A DNA stretch of 12,116 nt from Bacteroidales bacterium (GCA_016285215.1 JAEEQI010000068.1:1-12116); one strand, 5' to 3'; shown: positions 1 through 7,866, counted from the stretch's first letter. Notes: generated by a model not told the origin, from the sequence alone. A program made the numbers and translations.

Positions 1-971
1 ATGGCGCCCTTCTGGGTGATAGCCAGTTCGCAGGTGTAAGCCTCATTACCCTGGTTGGTGCCGAAGGTAACCGTGGTCTCGCGGTCGCCACCCTCGTTGG
101 GCAGGGCCTTAAGGGTTACCTTATCACCATTAACACCAGAGATGAAGAGCCAGGACTTGGCATCCTCGGGGATAACCACCTTGAGGGATTCGCCCTTGTT
201 AACAAGGGTAACCTCTGCTTCGCCACCGGCAACCGGGAGATACTCGGGAGCAGGGAGAAGGTGCTCAGGGTTGGGATACACCACTTCGTCCACCTTGATG
301 AGAGACTTGACAATCTTGATGACGGTCACGTCCACAAGCTCGATGGTGCCGTTGTACTCCTTGCTGGGTCCTTCGACGGTGATCTTGTCACCTACTTCGA
401 GGCCCCAATAAGAGAAGTTCTTGGTGTTGCCCTTGTTGTCCAGGGTACCATAGATATACAGACCGGCCTTGTTATCAGCAGTGGCACCAGAATAATCATG
501 GGTGCCGTCGTCCATATTCCAGTTACCATAAACCGTATTGGCGATTCTGGTAACGGTACCGGTAACACGATAGGTCTTACCAGGGTTCTTCATTACCTCA
601 TCGCAAGTTACCTCAGAAACGGTCTTGACGCCCTGGATGATGTTTACATACTGGGTCTTGCTACCGCTGGTGATAGCAATCTCAGCGGTACGGCCGCCGT
701 CATAAGCAGGAGCGGTAAAGGTAACAACCGTTTCACCGGCGTTGCCACTGGTAGGGCTTACAGTAAGCCAGTTGGCTTCCTTGGGGACAGTGATGCTCCA
801 AGCATCGGTAGCAGTAACCGTGATGGAGTTATTAGCACCTACGCCAGTGCTCAGAGGGACATAGGAAGCAGAAACCTTAATCTCGTTAAGATAATGATCG
901 GCCTCTTTCTCGCAGCTCACGGCCAGGGCCAGAGTTGCAACGATGGAAGCAAAAATATACTTGAGTTTCAT
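1..971 (-). CDS. Surface lipoprotein with BACON, OB-fold and BACON domains (3' end outside window)
   Basis: An open frame starts with ATG at 971 and runs off the left edge without a stop; 323 codons are visible. The N-terminus is a lipoprotein signal: KLKY, a hydrophobic stretch, then the lipobox AVSC with the acylated Cys at residue 20. Residues about 30-115 look like a BACON domain (ITVTATDAWSITVPKEANW, then a VSPTSGNAGE turn and a strand ending in IIQG). Residues about 116-223 resemble a small OB-fold (YRVTGTVTRI, LYIYGTLDN, LEVGDKITVEGP). Residues about 236-323 form a second BACON-like unit ending in ITQKG. BACON domains are common in Bacteroidota surface lipoproteins and are usually linked to polymer binding. 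The gene begins 18 bases after the TonB-dependent receptor stop, so the two are probably co-transcribed and may cooperate at the outer membrane. The substrate is unknown, and a catalytic domain could lie beyond the edge. Confidence 0.85.
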   Translation of the reverse strand, partial: MKLKYIFASIVATLALAVSCEKEADHYLNEIKVSASYVPLSTGVGANNSITVTATDAWSITVPKEANWLTVSPTSGNAGETVVTFTAPAYDGGRTAEIAITSGSKTQYVNIIQGVKTVSEVTCDEVMKNPGKTYRVTGTVTRIANTVYGNWNMDDGTHDYSGATADNKAGLYIYGTLDNKGNTKNFSYWGLEVGDKITVEGPSKEYNGTIELVDVTVIKIVKSLIKVDEVVYPNPEHLLPAPEYLPVAGGEAEVTLVNKGESLKVVIPEDAKSWLFISGVNGDKVTLKALPNEGGDRETTVTFGTNQGNEAYTCELAITQKGA

Positions 972-989
972 AAGATGTGCCGATTGAAA

Positions 990-3900
990 TTAGTTGAACA
1001 GATACTTGATACCGATAGAGGCATACCAGCACTGACCGAGGCTATGAACAGGAGTCCAAAGTTCGGTGCTACCGGAGATAGCCTTGGGAGTAGAGAAGGT
1101 AGCATAACCCTGAGCATCAACACCTTCGTACTTGAGGACGCGGGCGTCGGAACCGATAGCGGAATTCAGAGCCTTGGAAACGCCCCAGCTGGAGTTGAAG
1201 AGGTTGAGGATGTTCTTCATATCGAAGCTCAGCTGCAGGGTATTCTTGGTCTTGCCAATCATCACGGTGAAATCGTGCTTGTAGCTGAAGTCCAGACGAT
1301 GCACCCAAGGGTTGTAAAGGCTGTAACCTTCTGCATACTGACCCTGATGCTTGCTCAGATAAGGATCGTTGTGTACGAAGTCCATGAAGCGGGTGGCATC
1401 GTCGGCAGTCTTAAAGCGGAACTCGCCGTTGGCAACCTGCTCATCCGTAGGGATGTAGAGGGCGTCGTAGTTGTAACCGTCACCGTTCATATCATTGGCC
1501 ATCATGTAGGAGTAGTTGTAACCACCTCTCCAGGCCTCATAGATGAGGGAGTAGTGGTTGCCGCTCTTGTCGTGATGGGTTGCGGAAGCAACGACACGGT
1601 CCGGAGTAACATACTGGGAGTTGTGCAGCTTGATGTAGTTAGGACCCTCGTTGGTGGGAACATAGGTGAAGGCAGACTCAGCAGCGGAACCGGGCATACC
1701 GGTGATTTCCTTGCTCACGGTGTGGGTGTAAGCGGCCATGAGGCTCAGGCTCTCGATGGGCTGCATGTTGAGGGTAACGTTGGCGCTCCAGCCATAACCC
1801 TTGGAGGTGTTCTCCAGCACAAAGGCGGAGACTTCCTTGGACTTGCCGCTCACGATATTGGTTACACGGAAAGAGTCCGGATAGATGGGACGGTTGTCGG
1901 CGCCGTTGAAGCGGGCGAAACCACCTACATTCTTAATGCTCCAGTCGGAGATAGCAACGGCATTGATGGTCTTGTTGAAGATACCCTCAGCCGTGATGCT
2001 GAACGGGAAGGAGGTGGGGAAGGTATAGTCAAAGGCCAGGGAGGTCTTCCATACCTGCGGCATCTTGAACTTGGGATCCACGGCGTTCACGGCGGAAGGG
2101 ACAACACCGGATTCAGGAGATACGGTGGTGGGATATCCAAGCTTCTGGAGCTTGTTCAGGAGAGCAGAGATGGTAGCTTTTCCATTTTCGTCAGTGACAA
2201 GACCACCGGCGAACTCATCCATGGTGAAGTCCATCTGCTTGGCTTTGTCGGCATTAATCTGGGCCTGATACTGAACCAGACCGCCGTTGGTGGGCATGTT
2301 GGTGAAGAACACCAGGGGCAGACGGCCGCTGAACAGACCGGTACCACCACGAACCTTCAGACTCTTGTTGCCAAACACATCCCAGTTGAAACCAAGACGA
2401 GGGGAGAAGGTCACCTTAGCAGTGGGCCACTTACCGGTGTCGATATGGGTTTCCTCATAGTTGTTGGCCTTGGGATAGAAGGTGAGCTCCTTGATGGCGG
2501 CATTGGTGATAAGGTCTCCGTTGTTGAAGAACAGACCGTCCATGCGGAGGCCGTAGGTGAGCTTGAAGTTGTCGGTGGCGTTCCACTCGTCCTGGGCATA
2601 GATACCGGCCTTATAGAACTGTACGCGGGCAGCAGGGTTCTGCTCTCCGTCGTAACCGTAGGTGAGGTTCACAATCTCGGGTTTGGCACCGTTGATGAAC
2701 TCAGTCACGGAGTTGTAACGATAGTAACCGGTACCGTTACGCATATAGGCGTTGTCGGCCATCTGGTACTCGAAGTTGATACCTCCGGTGATCTTGTGCT
2801 TACCAAGGTACCAGGTGAGGTCGTCCTTTACGTTGGCAACGGTGTTGTGCACAGCGTTGTTCCAGGTGAAGAGCTCATAACCCAGAGCCATGTAGATGTT
2901 AGGATCTGCGCCCTCTTCGCGCACGTCACCATCCAGGATGTCGATGTGCGGGAACTGCTCGGAGTTGGAACCGCGGACATCGTCAAGCTTGGAGAAGGTA
3001 GCCAGGAACTGGTTGGAGAGATTGTCCGTGAGACGGCTGTTCAAATCCAGAGACCAGGTGTGCACAATGTTCTCCATGGAATACATGGAGTTGACAAAGG
3101 ACATGGAGCTCTTGGACATACGGGCATCTACCATACGGCTACCGGCATCCATGGAGGAAGCATTGGGTGCCTGCCAGTATTTGTTGATGGTGTAGTTGTA
3201 ACGCAGGGCCAGGTGATGCTTCTGGGTGATGTTCCAGTCGATACGGGCCAGAATCTTAGCGTTGCTCTCGTTAGCCGGGAAATTGCTCCAGGAACCGGTT
3301 TCGTAACCGTACTTTTCCTTCACGAAGTCAGAAACTCTCTTGAGGTCTGCATTGGTGGTGCGGGAAACGTAATTGTCAGGGTCTGCCTTACCGTTATCGG
3401 AAGCCCTCCAGCGGTTTACGACGGAAGGAATCTTGGACATTTCGGCGTTGACAAAGAAGAAGAGCTTGTTCTTGATGATGGGACCGCCAAAGGTGAAACC
3501 GTAGGTGGTAGTGCGATCTTTTTCACGGGCGCCGGAAATCTGTTCACCGTAGATGGTGTCACCGCGCAGGAACTCGTTCTTGTGATATACATAAGCCGTA
3601 CCCTTGAAGGTGTTGGTACCGGACTTGGTGATAGCGTTCACACCACCACCGATGAAGTTGGTCTGGCGAACATCGTAGGGGCTAATCACAACCTGGAGTT
3701 CTTCGATGGCGTCGATGGAGATGGGGTTGCCACCGCCAGGGAGTTTATCGTTAAGACCGAAGTTGTTGTTGAAGTTGGCACCGTCAACGGTGAAGTTGGC
3801 GGTACGGCCATCGGAACCGGCGAAGCTCATACCGTTACCGCCGTAAGGAGAAAGGCGGGTAACATCGGTGATGCTACGGTTAACGGTAGGGATAGCCGTG

Positions 3901-4340
3901 ATCTGGGCGCTGTTGATGTTGGTCACAGCACCGGTGCGCTCCTGAGCGGCGAACTTGGAGGTAGCGTCTGCTACGATCACAGTTCCCTCGAGGAACTCAG
4001 AAGACTCGGCGATTTTGGCATTCAGGCTGAACGTCTCGGCCAGCTGGAGGGTAATGCCAGTGTAGGCGGCGTCCTGGTAACCCAGGCACGTGAAGTCCAC
4101 CTTGTAGGGACCGCCGGGACGCATACCCTGGATGGTATAACGGCCGTCGGCGTTGGTGACTGCACCATAGACGGTACCGGAGGGCTCGTGGAGGGCCACA
4201 ACGGCAGCGCCAATGACAGGTTCGCCGTTCTGGTCAACCACGCGTCCGGAGAGGGAGGACGTGGTCACCTGAGCAAAGGCGACAATACCCGCAAACATAG
4301 TAATGAATGCGAGCGAAAGGCTTTTAAAAGCTTGTCTCAT
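990..4340 (-). CDS. Oar-like TonB-dependent receptor with carboxypeptidase-regulatory-like domain
   Basis: The product is an outer-membrane, TonB-energised receptor or transporter of 1116 residues. A signal peptide covers residues 1-23 (hydrophobic core, then AFA before Gln24). Residues about 29-112 form a carboxypeptidase-D regulatory-like beta domain (LSGRVVDQNGEPVIGAAV, then NADGRYTI). The plug follows, about 115-245, with IPTVNRSITDVTRLSP, NFTVDG, IEELQVVISPYDVRQTNFIGG and VNAITKSGTNTFKG. These stretches resemble the Oar family rather than SusC. The rest is beta-barrel rich in aromatic strands, ending in GIKYLFN. No SusD-like gene is adjacent; instead a BACON/OB-fold lipoprotein follows after 18 bases. 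Over the whole gene the codons TTA, CTA and TCA are never used, which suggests strong codon selection and possibly high expression. The ligand cannot be read from sequence. Confidence 0.93.
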   Translation of the reverse strand: MRQAFKSLSLAFITMFAGIVAFAQVTTSSLSGRVVDQNGEPVIGAAVVALHEPSGTVYGAVTNADGRYTIQGMRPGGPYKVDFTCLGYQDAAYTGITLQLAETFSLNAKIAESSEFLEGTVIVADATSKFAAQERTGAVTNINSAQITAIPTVNRSITDVTRLSPYGGNGMSFAGSDGRTANFTVDGANFNNNFGLNDKLPGGGNPISIDAIEELQVVISPYDVRQTNFIGGGVNAITKSGTNTFKGTAYVYHKNEFLRGDTIYGEQISGAREKDRTTTYGFTFGGPIIKNKLFFFVNAEMSKIPSVVNRWRASDNGKADPDNYVSRTTNADLKRVSDFVKEKYGYETGSWSNFPANESNAKILARIDWNITQKHHLALRYNYTINKYWQAPNASSMDAGSRMVDARMSKSSMSFVNSMYSMENIVHTWSLDLNSRLTDNLSNQFLATFSKLDDVRGSNSEQFPHIDILDGDVREEGADPNIYMALGYELFTWNNAVHNTVANVKDDLTWYLGKHKITGGINFEYQMADNAYMRNGTGYYRYNSVTEFINGAKPEIVNLTYGYDGEQNPAARVQFYKAGIYAQDEWNATDNFKLTYGLRMDGLFFNNGDLITNAAIKELTFYPKANNYEETHIDTGKWPTAKVTFSPRLGFNWDVFGNKSLKVRGGTGLFSGRLPLVFFTNMPTNGGLVQYQAQINADKAKQMDFTMDEFAGGLVTDENGKATISALLNKLQKLGYPTTVSPESGVVPSAVNAVDPKFKMPQVWKTSLAFDYTFPTSFPFSITAEGIFNKTINAVAISDWSIKNVGGFARFNGADNRPIYPDSFRVTNIVSGKSKEVSAFVLENTSKGYGWSANVTLNMQPIESLSLMAAYTHTVSKEITGMPGSAAESAFTYVPTNEGPNYIKLHNSQYVTPDRVVASATHHDKSGNHYSLIYEAWRGGYNYSYMMANDMNGDGYNYDALYIPTDEQVANGEFRFKTADDATRFMDFVHNDPYLSKHQGQYAEGYSLYNPWVHRLDFSYKHDFTVMIGKTKNTLQLSFDMKNILNLFNSSWGVSKALNSAIGSDARVLKYEGVDAQGYATFSTPKAISGSTELWTPVHSLGQCWYASIGIKYLFN

Positions 4341-4396
4341 AAATTTTTGAAAAATAAATATTGATACTAACAGTATTTTCCAACCGAATCAAAGCA

Positions 4397-4427
4397 CAAA
4401 GATACTAAGTTTTCGGAAAATAAAAAA
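4397..4427 (-). promoter_or_regulatory. Probable promoter of the TonB-dependent receptor gene
   Basis: On the minus strand, TATCTTTG at 4404-4397 matches the Bacteroidota -7 element TAnnTTTG exactly. The position 19 bases upstream (4427-4424) reads TTTT rather than TTTG, and lies in the T tract of the metK terminator. Transcription would start near 4392 and give a leader of about 50 bases, which contains a small inverted repeat (ATACT/AGTAT, 4364-4376) and no Shine-Dalgarno sequence. Confidence 0.55.
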
Positions 4428-4448
4428 GCGAACTCCGAAGAATTCGCT
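4421..4448 (-). terminator. Rho-independent terminator of metK
   Basis: It begins 10 bases after the metK stop. On the minus strand, positions 4448-4427 fold into a 9-bp stem (AGCGAATTC with GGAGTTCGCT-side partner, one T-G wobble) closed by a C(TTCG)G tetraloop. The run TTTTTT and then A follows at 4427-4421. The extra-stable tetraloop and U tract make this a textbook intrinsic terminator. Confidence 0.88.
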
Positions 4449-4458
4449 ATAAATCAAT

Positions 4459-5766
4459 CTAAAGATTGAAGGCCTTCTGAATGGCCGGAACACTGTCCAA
4501 AAGTTCCCAGCCAAAGAATTGGACAATCTTCTCTTTTCCCTGCACCTTCACGGTCTTCTGGAAAGGCTTTCGGCCCATATGACCGTAGGCCGCCGTGGGG
4601 GCGTAAATGGGATTCTTGAGCTGGAATTTTTTAATGATGGCAGCGGGCCGAAGATCAAAAAGTTCCTGCACCTTGGCAGCAATCTCTCCGTCGGACAGAC
4701 CCTTGGCTGCGGTGCCGTAAGTATCCACGAATACGCTCACGGGCTGGGCCACGCCAATGGCGTAGGCCAGCTGCACCAGGCACTCGGAAGCCACGCCGGC
4801 GGCCACCAGGTTCTTGGCAATGTAACGGGCGGCGTATGCAGCGCTGCGGTCCACCTTGGACGGGTCTTTCCCGGAGAAGGCTCCGCCGCCGTGGGCGCCC
4901 TTGCCACCGTAGGTGTCCACGATGATCTTTCGGCCGGTAAGACCGGTGTCTCCGTGGGGGCCGCCAATCACGAACTTGCCCGTGGGGTTCACGTGCAGGA
5001 TGAAGCTGTGGATAAGGCGGGCGGTATTCTCGGGAAGCTGGGCCTTGAGACGAGGGATGAGGATGGTCTCCACGTCAAAACGGATCTTGCTGCGCATAGC
5101 CTCGTCCACGGTGGCCTGGCCGTACTGGGCCACGGCTTCCTCGTAGGACATCTTGCCCAGGCTCTCGGGCACAAATTCGTCGTGCTGGGTGCTCAGGACA
5201 ATGGTATGGACCTTCACCGGCTGGTGGGTGGCACCGTCGTATTCAATGGTGAACTGACTCTTTGCATCGGGCCGAAGATAGGGCATCAGATGCAGCTCGT
5301 TGTGACGGATTTCGGCCAGAATCTCCAGGATTTTATGGCTCAGGTACAGCGGCAAGGGCATATAGTCCTCGGTGTCCCGGCAGGCATAGCCAAACATCAT
5401 ACCCTGGTCGCCGGCGCCCTGCTCCTCTTCCGTGGCGCGCTCCACACCGCGGTTGATGTCGGCGCTCTGCTCGTGCAGTGCGCTCAGCACGCCGCAGCTG
5501 CTGGCGTCAAACATATAGTCGGCCTTGGTATATCCAATCTTGCGGATGGTATTGCGGACGGTGTTCTGGATGTCTACGTAGGCTTCGGCCTTTACCTCAC
5601 CCATCACCACCACCATACCGGTGGAGCAGAAGCTCTCGCAGGCCACCTTGGCCTCGGGATCCTGCTTGAGGAATTCGTCCAGGATGGCGTCGGAAATCTG
5701 GTCCGCCACTTTGTCGGGGTGTCCCTCACTCACCGACTCGCTTGTAAACAAATAGTTTTTAGCCAT
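4459..5766 (-). CDS. metK: S-adenosylmethionine synthetase
   Basis: This cytosolic enzyme makes S-adenosylmethionine from methionine and ATP and releases phosphate and pyrophosphate. The 435-residue product has the family signatures in order: [13 protein letters not shown] (15-27, with His16 and Lys19 near the ATP phosphates), [12 protein letters not shown] (117-128), [13 protein letters not shown] (268-280) and [19 protein letters not shown] (293-311). It is about 50 residues longer than the E. coli enzyme, as is usual in Bacteroidota. The start is ATG at 5766, just upstream of the conserved [12 protein letters not shown] segment. It is a single-gene unit: its own consensus promoter, a leader of about 125 bases with a putative SAM-II riboswitch and attenuator, and a terminator 10 bases after the stop. 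Product feedback on transcription is therefore likely. TTA, CTA and TCA codons are absent from at least the first 416 codons. Confidence 0.98.
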   Translation of the reverse strand: MAKNYLFTSESVSEGHPDKVADQISDAILDEFLKQDPEAKVACESFCSTGMVVVMGEVKAEAYVDIQNTVRNTIRKIGYTKADYMFDASSCGVLSALHEQSADINRGVERATEEEQGAGDQGMMFGYACRDTEDYMPLPLYLSHKILEILAEIRHNELHLMPYLRPDAKSQFTIEYDGATHQPVKVHTIVLSTQHDEFVPESLGKMSYEEAVAQYGQATVDEAMRSKIRFDVETILIPRLKAQLPENTARLIHSFILHVNPTGKFVIGGPHGDTGLTGRKIIVDTYGGKGAHGGGAFSGKDPSKVDRSAAYAARYIAKNLVAAGVASECLVQLAYAIGVAQPVSVFVDTYGTAAKGLSDGEIAAKVQELFDLRPAAIIKKFQLKNPIYAPTAAYGHMGRKPFQKTVKVQGKEKIVQFFGWELLDSVPAIQKAFNL

Positions 5767-5772
5767 ATAAAT

Positions 5773-5805
5773 AAAAAATTAGCCCCGAGCATACGCGGAG
5801 GCTAA
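5773..5805 (-). terminator. Attenuator terminator in the metK leader
   Basis: On the minus strand, TTAGCCTC (5805-5798) pairs with GGGGCTAA (5786-5779) in an 8-bp stem with one T-G pair. Above it lies a small GC(GTAT)GC cap after a C/TC internal loop. TTTTTT follows at 5778-5773, and the metK ATG lies 6 bases later. A terminator-like hairpin before a start codon, downstream of a riboswitch-like element, indicates transcription attenuation. The T tract may equally be only AT-rich leader, with the hairpin hindering ribosome access. Confidence 0.75.
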
Positions 5806-5840
5806 AAACACAAAACACTGATATGAAATGTAATTTTAGC
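5801..5840 (-). promoter_or_regulatory. Predicted antiterminator hairpin in the metK leader
   Basis: On the minus strand, GCTAAAATTACA (5840-5829) can pair with TGTGTTTTTAGC (5812-5801) over 12 positions, with one T-T mismatch and one G-T wobble, around a 16-base loop. The left arm contains the GCTAAA strand of the SAM-II pseudoknot; the right arm contains TTAGC of the terminator stem. The hairpin therefore excludes both the aptamer pseudoknot and the terminator. This fits an antiterminator that forms when SAM is scarce. It is inferred from complementarity only. Confidence 0.65.
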
Positions 5841-5880
5841 ATTTTTTAACGTGGTTGCAAGCAGCCAAATCTATCCACAT
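5832..5880 (-). promoter_or_regulatory. SAM-II riboswitch aptamer upstream of metK
   Basis: On the minus strand the order of elements matches the SAM-II class as I remember it. GTGG (5878-5875) is the P1 5' strand. GATTTGGC (5871-5864) follows, then CTTGCAA (5861-5855), then CCAC (5854-5851) closing P1. GTTAAAAAAT (5850-5841) and GCTAAAA (5840-5834) complete it. TTTGGC (5869-5864) pairs with GCTAAA (5840-5835), including one G-T wobble, to make the H-type pseudoknot that binds SAM. The gene directly downstream makes SAM, and a terminator lies between them. SAM-II is best known from Alphaproteobacteria. The match was made by eye, without a covariance model. Confidence 0.82.
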
Positions 5881-5896
5881 ATGTTTTTTGGGGCGG

Positions 5897-5927
5897 CAAA
5901 GGTAATACCTTTTTTTGAATCCGCAAA
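5897..5927 (-). promoter_or_regulatory. Consensus Bacteroidota promoter of metK
   Basis: On the minus strand, TTTG (5927-5924), exactly 19 bases and TACCTTTG (5904-5897) form a perfect -33/-7 pair for the Bacteroidota primary sigma factor. Transcription would start about 5893-5890. That puts the whole SAM-II-like element and attenuator inside the transcript. Confidence 0.8.
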
Positions 5928-5951
5928 ATTTTTAACGGTATTTCCCCTTAT

Positions 5952-7382
5952 TTATATCTCTATCGTCTCTACGTGAACATTCTGCTCGTTCCACGTCCAG
6001 TCCGAAATAGTGGTATAACTGCACCAGTATTTGCGGACATACAGCTCAAAGACGCCGTCCTTTCCGGGATTGTTATGAATATAAAGGTAAATGGGGTACG
6101 CGGCTTTGGAAACATCCACCGTATACAACAGATTATCCGAGCAATCCAGGCTGTAGAGTTTGCTGCATCCGGCAGGAATGCTGAAGGAAGAAATCTGGTT
6201 GTGGGAGCAGTCAATCTCAACCAGTTTGGTAGCATCGCCGGGAAGGCAAAGCTCTGTGAGCCGGTTATTCTGACATTTCAGATAGCCAAGATTGGGGGCC
6301 GATGTCAAATCCAGCTTGTCCAGGTTGTTGTTATAACAGCGGAGAGAGAGTATACTGGAGCCGGGGGCCAGGGTGCCGCTAAGCTTGCAATTGGAACAGG
6401 AGAGACTCACGAGATTGTTCTGGGACGGAACGATGAGCGTCTCCAACGGATTGTCGTCGCAGGTTACGTACTCGGCGGCCGCCATTGGCGAGAGGTCCAG
6501 GCTCTTGAGCTTGTTCTCTGAGCAGTCGAGTGTATTGAGTGCCGGGGCATGAGACAAATCCAGAGAGGTGAGCTGTCCCTCCTGACACAAAAGGACTTCC
6601 AGGCTCTTGCTGTCCGGGGCCAGGGATGTCCACAGGTTATTTTTGCAGTATAAGCGAGTAAGTTTCTTGCACACGGAGAGGTTCTTCAAGTCCTTTAACT
6701 GATTGTTGTTGGCGTTGATGAAGATCAATGCGGGGAAAAGCGACAAGTCCAGGGTCTCCAGACTGTTATTGGAGCAGTCCAGTTCAATCAGATTGGGAAG
6801 GGTTCCCGTATTCAACGCAGTAAGATCGCAGTTCTGGCAGGTGAACCACTTGAGTTCCTCAAAAAAGGAGAACTCCGACCAGTCCGAAAAGTGACGTCCG
6901 GAAACATCCAGACGGGTTACGTTTCGCAAACTTCGGACGGGGATGGTTCCGTCTCGCCGGCGAAGATCCAGATCGTCCAGCAGCTGAAGGAATTCCGGGG
7001 TTACTTTGGTGGAGAGGTCGAAGTCCAGCTTTCCCTTCTGGTTCACCTTAATTGTGCAAGAGAGATTGTCCGGACCGGAAACGACAACCGTAGCCGTCCG
7101 TGATTCGCCGATAGCTGCATCTACCGTAATGATCACATTATCTTTGCCTTTTCCTTCCGTACGATTGAAATGAATCCACTCAATTTTACTCTGAGGGACT
7201 TGGCTGAGACTGATGGTCCAGTTGCCGTTGGTTTCAATGGTAACGGGGAATTGAGAGCCCGGATATTCGGCCGAAATCTCCTCAGGGGACACTTCCAAAT
7301 AGGGAAGTTCAGGCTTTTGGCAGGCCTGGACAAGGAGAAGCAATAGGGCGAGACGGGAGAGGAAGCGGGGGAGTTTTTTCAT
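5952..7382 (-). CDS. BACON-domain leucine-rich-repeat lipoprotein
   Basis: A predicted surface or periplasmic lipoprotein of 476 residues; its function is unknown beyond a binding or adhesion role suggested by its domains. The signal peptide ends in the lipobox LVQAC with Cys21. Residues about 27-117 are BACON-like (YLEVSPEEISAEYPGSQF, GNWTISLS, CTIKVNQKGK). Residues about 150-450 hold roughly twelve leucine-rich repeats of 20-22 residues with the pattern LxxLxCxxNxLxxLDLS. Cys recurs at the same repeat position (182, 203, 246, 266, 287, 308, 329, 349, 370, 392, 414), making a ladder along one face. The C-terminus is a short aromatic tail without an obvious secretion domain. The ATG at 7382 lies 21 bases after the smpB stop, so it is probably transcribed with smpB. 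It uses TCA-type codons that the neighbouring metK and receptor genes avoid. Confidence 0.88.
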   Translation of the reverse strand: MKKLPRFLSRLALLLLLVQACQKPELPYLEVSPEEISAEYPGSQFPVTIETNGNWTISLSQVPQSKIEWIHFNRTEGKGKDNVIITVDAAIGESRTATVVVSGPDNLSCTIKVNQKGKLDFDLSTKVTPEFLQLLDDLDLRRRDGTIPVRSLRNVTRLDVSGRHFSDWSEFSFFEELKWFTCQNCDLTALNTGTLPNLIELDCSNNSLETLDLSLFPALIFINANNNQLKDLKNLSVCKKLTRLYCKNNLWTSLAPDSKSLEVLLCQEGQLTSLDLSHAPALNTLDCSENKLKSLDLSPMAAAEYVTCDDNPLETLIVPSQNNLVSLSCSNCKLSGTLAPGSSILSLRCYNNNLDKLDLTSAPNLGYLKCQNNRLTELCLPGDATKLVEIDCSHNQISSFSIPAGCSKLYSLDCSDNLLYTVDVSKAAYPIYLYIHNNPGKDGVFELYVRKYWCSYTTISDWTWNEQNVHVETIEI

Positions 7383-7403
7383 GGTTATAGTTCGTTAAGT
7401 TCG

Positions 7404-7859
7404 TCAGAGTCCGTTGCGGTCCATTTCTCGCCTCAGATCCTTGTCCTTGATGGACTGGCGCTTGTCGTACTCCTTCTTACCCTTGGCCAGGGCAATCACC
7501 AGTTTGGCAAAGCCGTTGTCGGCTATAAAGAGCTTTACGGCCACGATGGTTAGGCCTTTTTGCTTATCGGCCTGTTGTAAGTGCCTGAGCTCTTTACGAT
7601 TAAGGAGCAGCCGGCGGTCTCGCACGGGCTCGTGCTGACCCCAGCTGCCCCAGTGATATAATGCGATGTTCATGCCCCGAACAAAAAGTTCATTGCCCAC
7701 AAAGAAGCAGTACGCATCCTGCAGCGAGCACTTGCCGGCGCGGATGGATTTGATCTCCGTTCCCACCAGCTGGATGCCGGCGGTATAGGTCTCCAGGAAC
7801 TCGTAATCGAACGAGGCCCGGCGGTTTTTGATCTGTATGCTGCTCTTTGCTTTGGGCAT
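7404..7859 (-). CDS. smpB: SsrA-binding protein SmpB (trans-translation)
   Basis: SmpB binds tmRNA and takes it to stalled ribosomes, where the tag is added and the ribosome is freed. The 151-residue product is full length for the family. Recognisable segments are [10 protein letters not shown] (12-21), [26 protein letters not shown] in overlapping stretches (25-50), and the basic tail [19 protein letters not shown], which places tmRNA in the decoding centre. The start at 7859 is supported by a -7 promoter element ending 7 bases upstream. The esterase gene ends 15 bases upstream, at 7875, so read-through from it is possible. No tmRNA gene is seen in the window. The gene is followed after 21 bases by the leucine-rich-repeat lipoprotein. 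Confidence 0.97.
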   Translation of the reverse strand: MPKAKSSIQIKNRRASFDYEFLETYTAGIQLVGTEIKSIRAGKCSLQDAYCFFVGNELFVRGMNIALYHWGSWGQHEPVRDRRLLLNRKELRHLQQADKQKGLTIVAVKLFIADNGFAKLVIALAKGKKEYDKRQSIKDKDLRREMDRNGL

Positions 7860-7866
7860 GGGGGCG

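Noticed and set aside
990..4340. Assignment of the receptor to a SusC/SusD polysaccharide-utilisation locus.
   Set aside because: No SusD-like lipoprotein or glycan-active enzyme is seen; the plug motifs fit the Oar type better.
261..4364. Plus-strand open frame of 1367 codons crossing the receptor gene and its lipoprotein.
   Set aside because: It is exactly in codon register with the real minus-strand genes and is open only because they avoid TTA, CTA and TCA. Its translation has no recognisable domain, signal or start context, and it crosses an intergenic gap.
4364..4376. Small inverted repeat ATACT/AGTAT in the receptor leader as an operator.
   Set aside because: Five-base arms in AT-rich DNA are expected by chance and there is no regulator nearby to support it.
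4519..5805. Plus-strand open frame of 428 codons opposite metK.
   Set aside because: It is a register shadow of metK, is His- and Gly-rich with no family resemblance, and would include the riboswitch leader.
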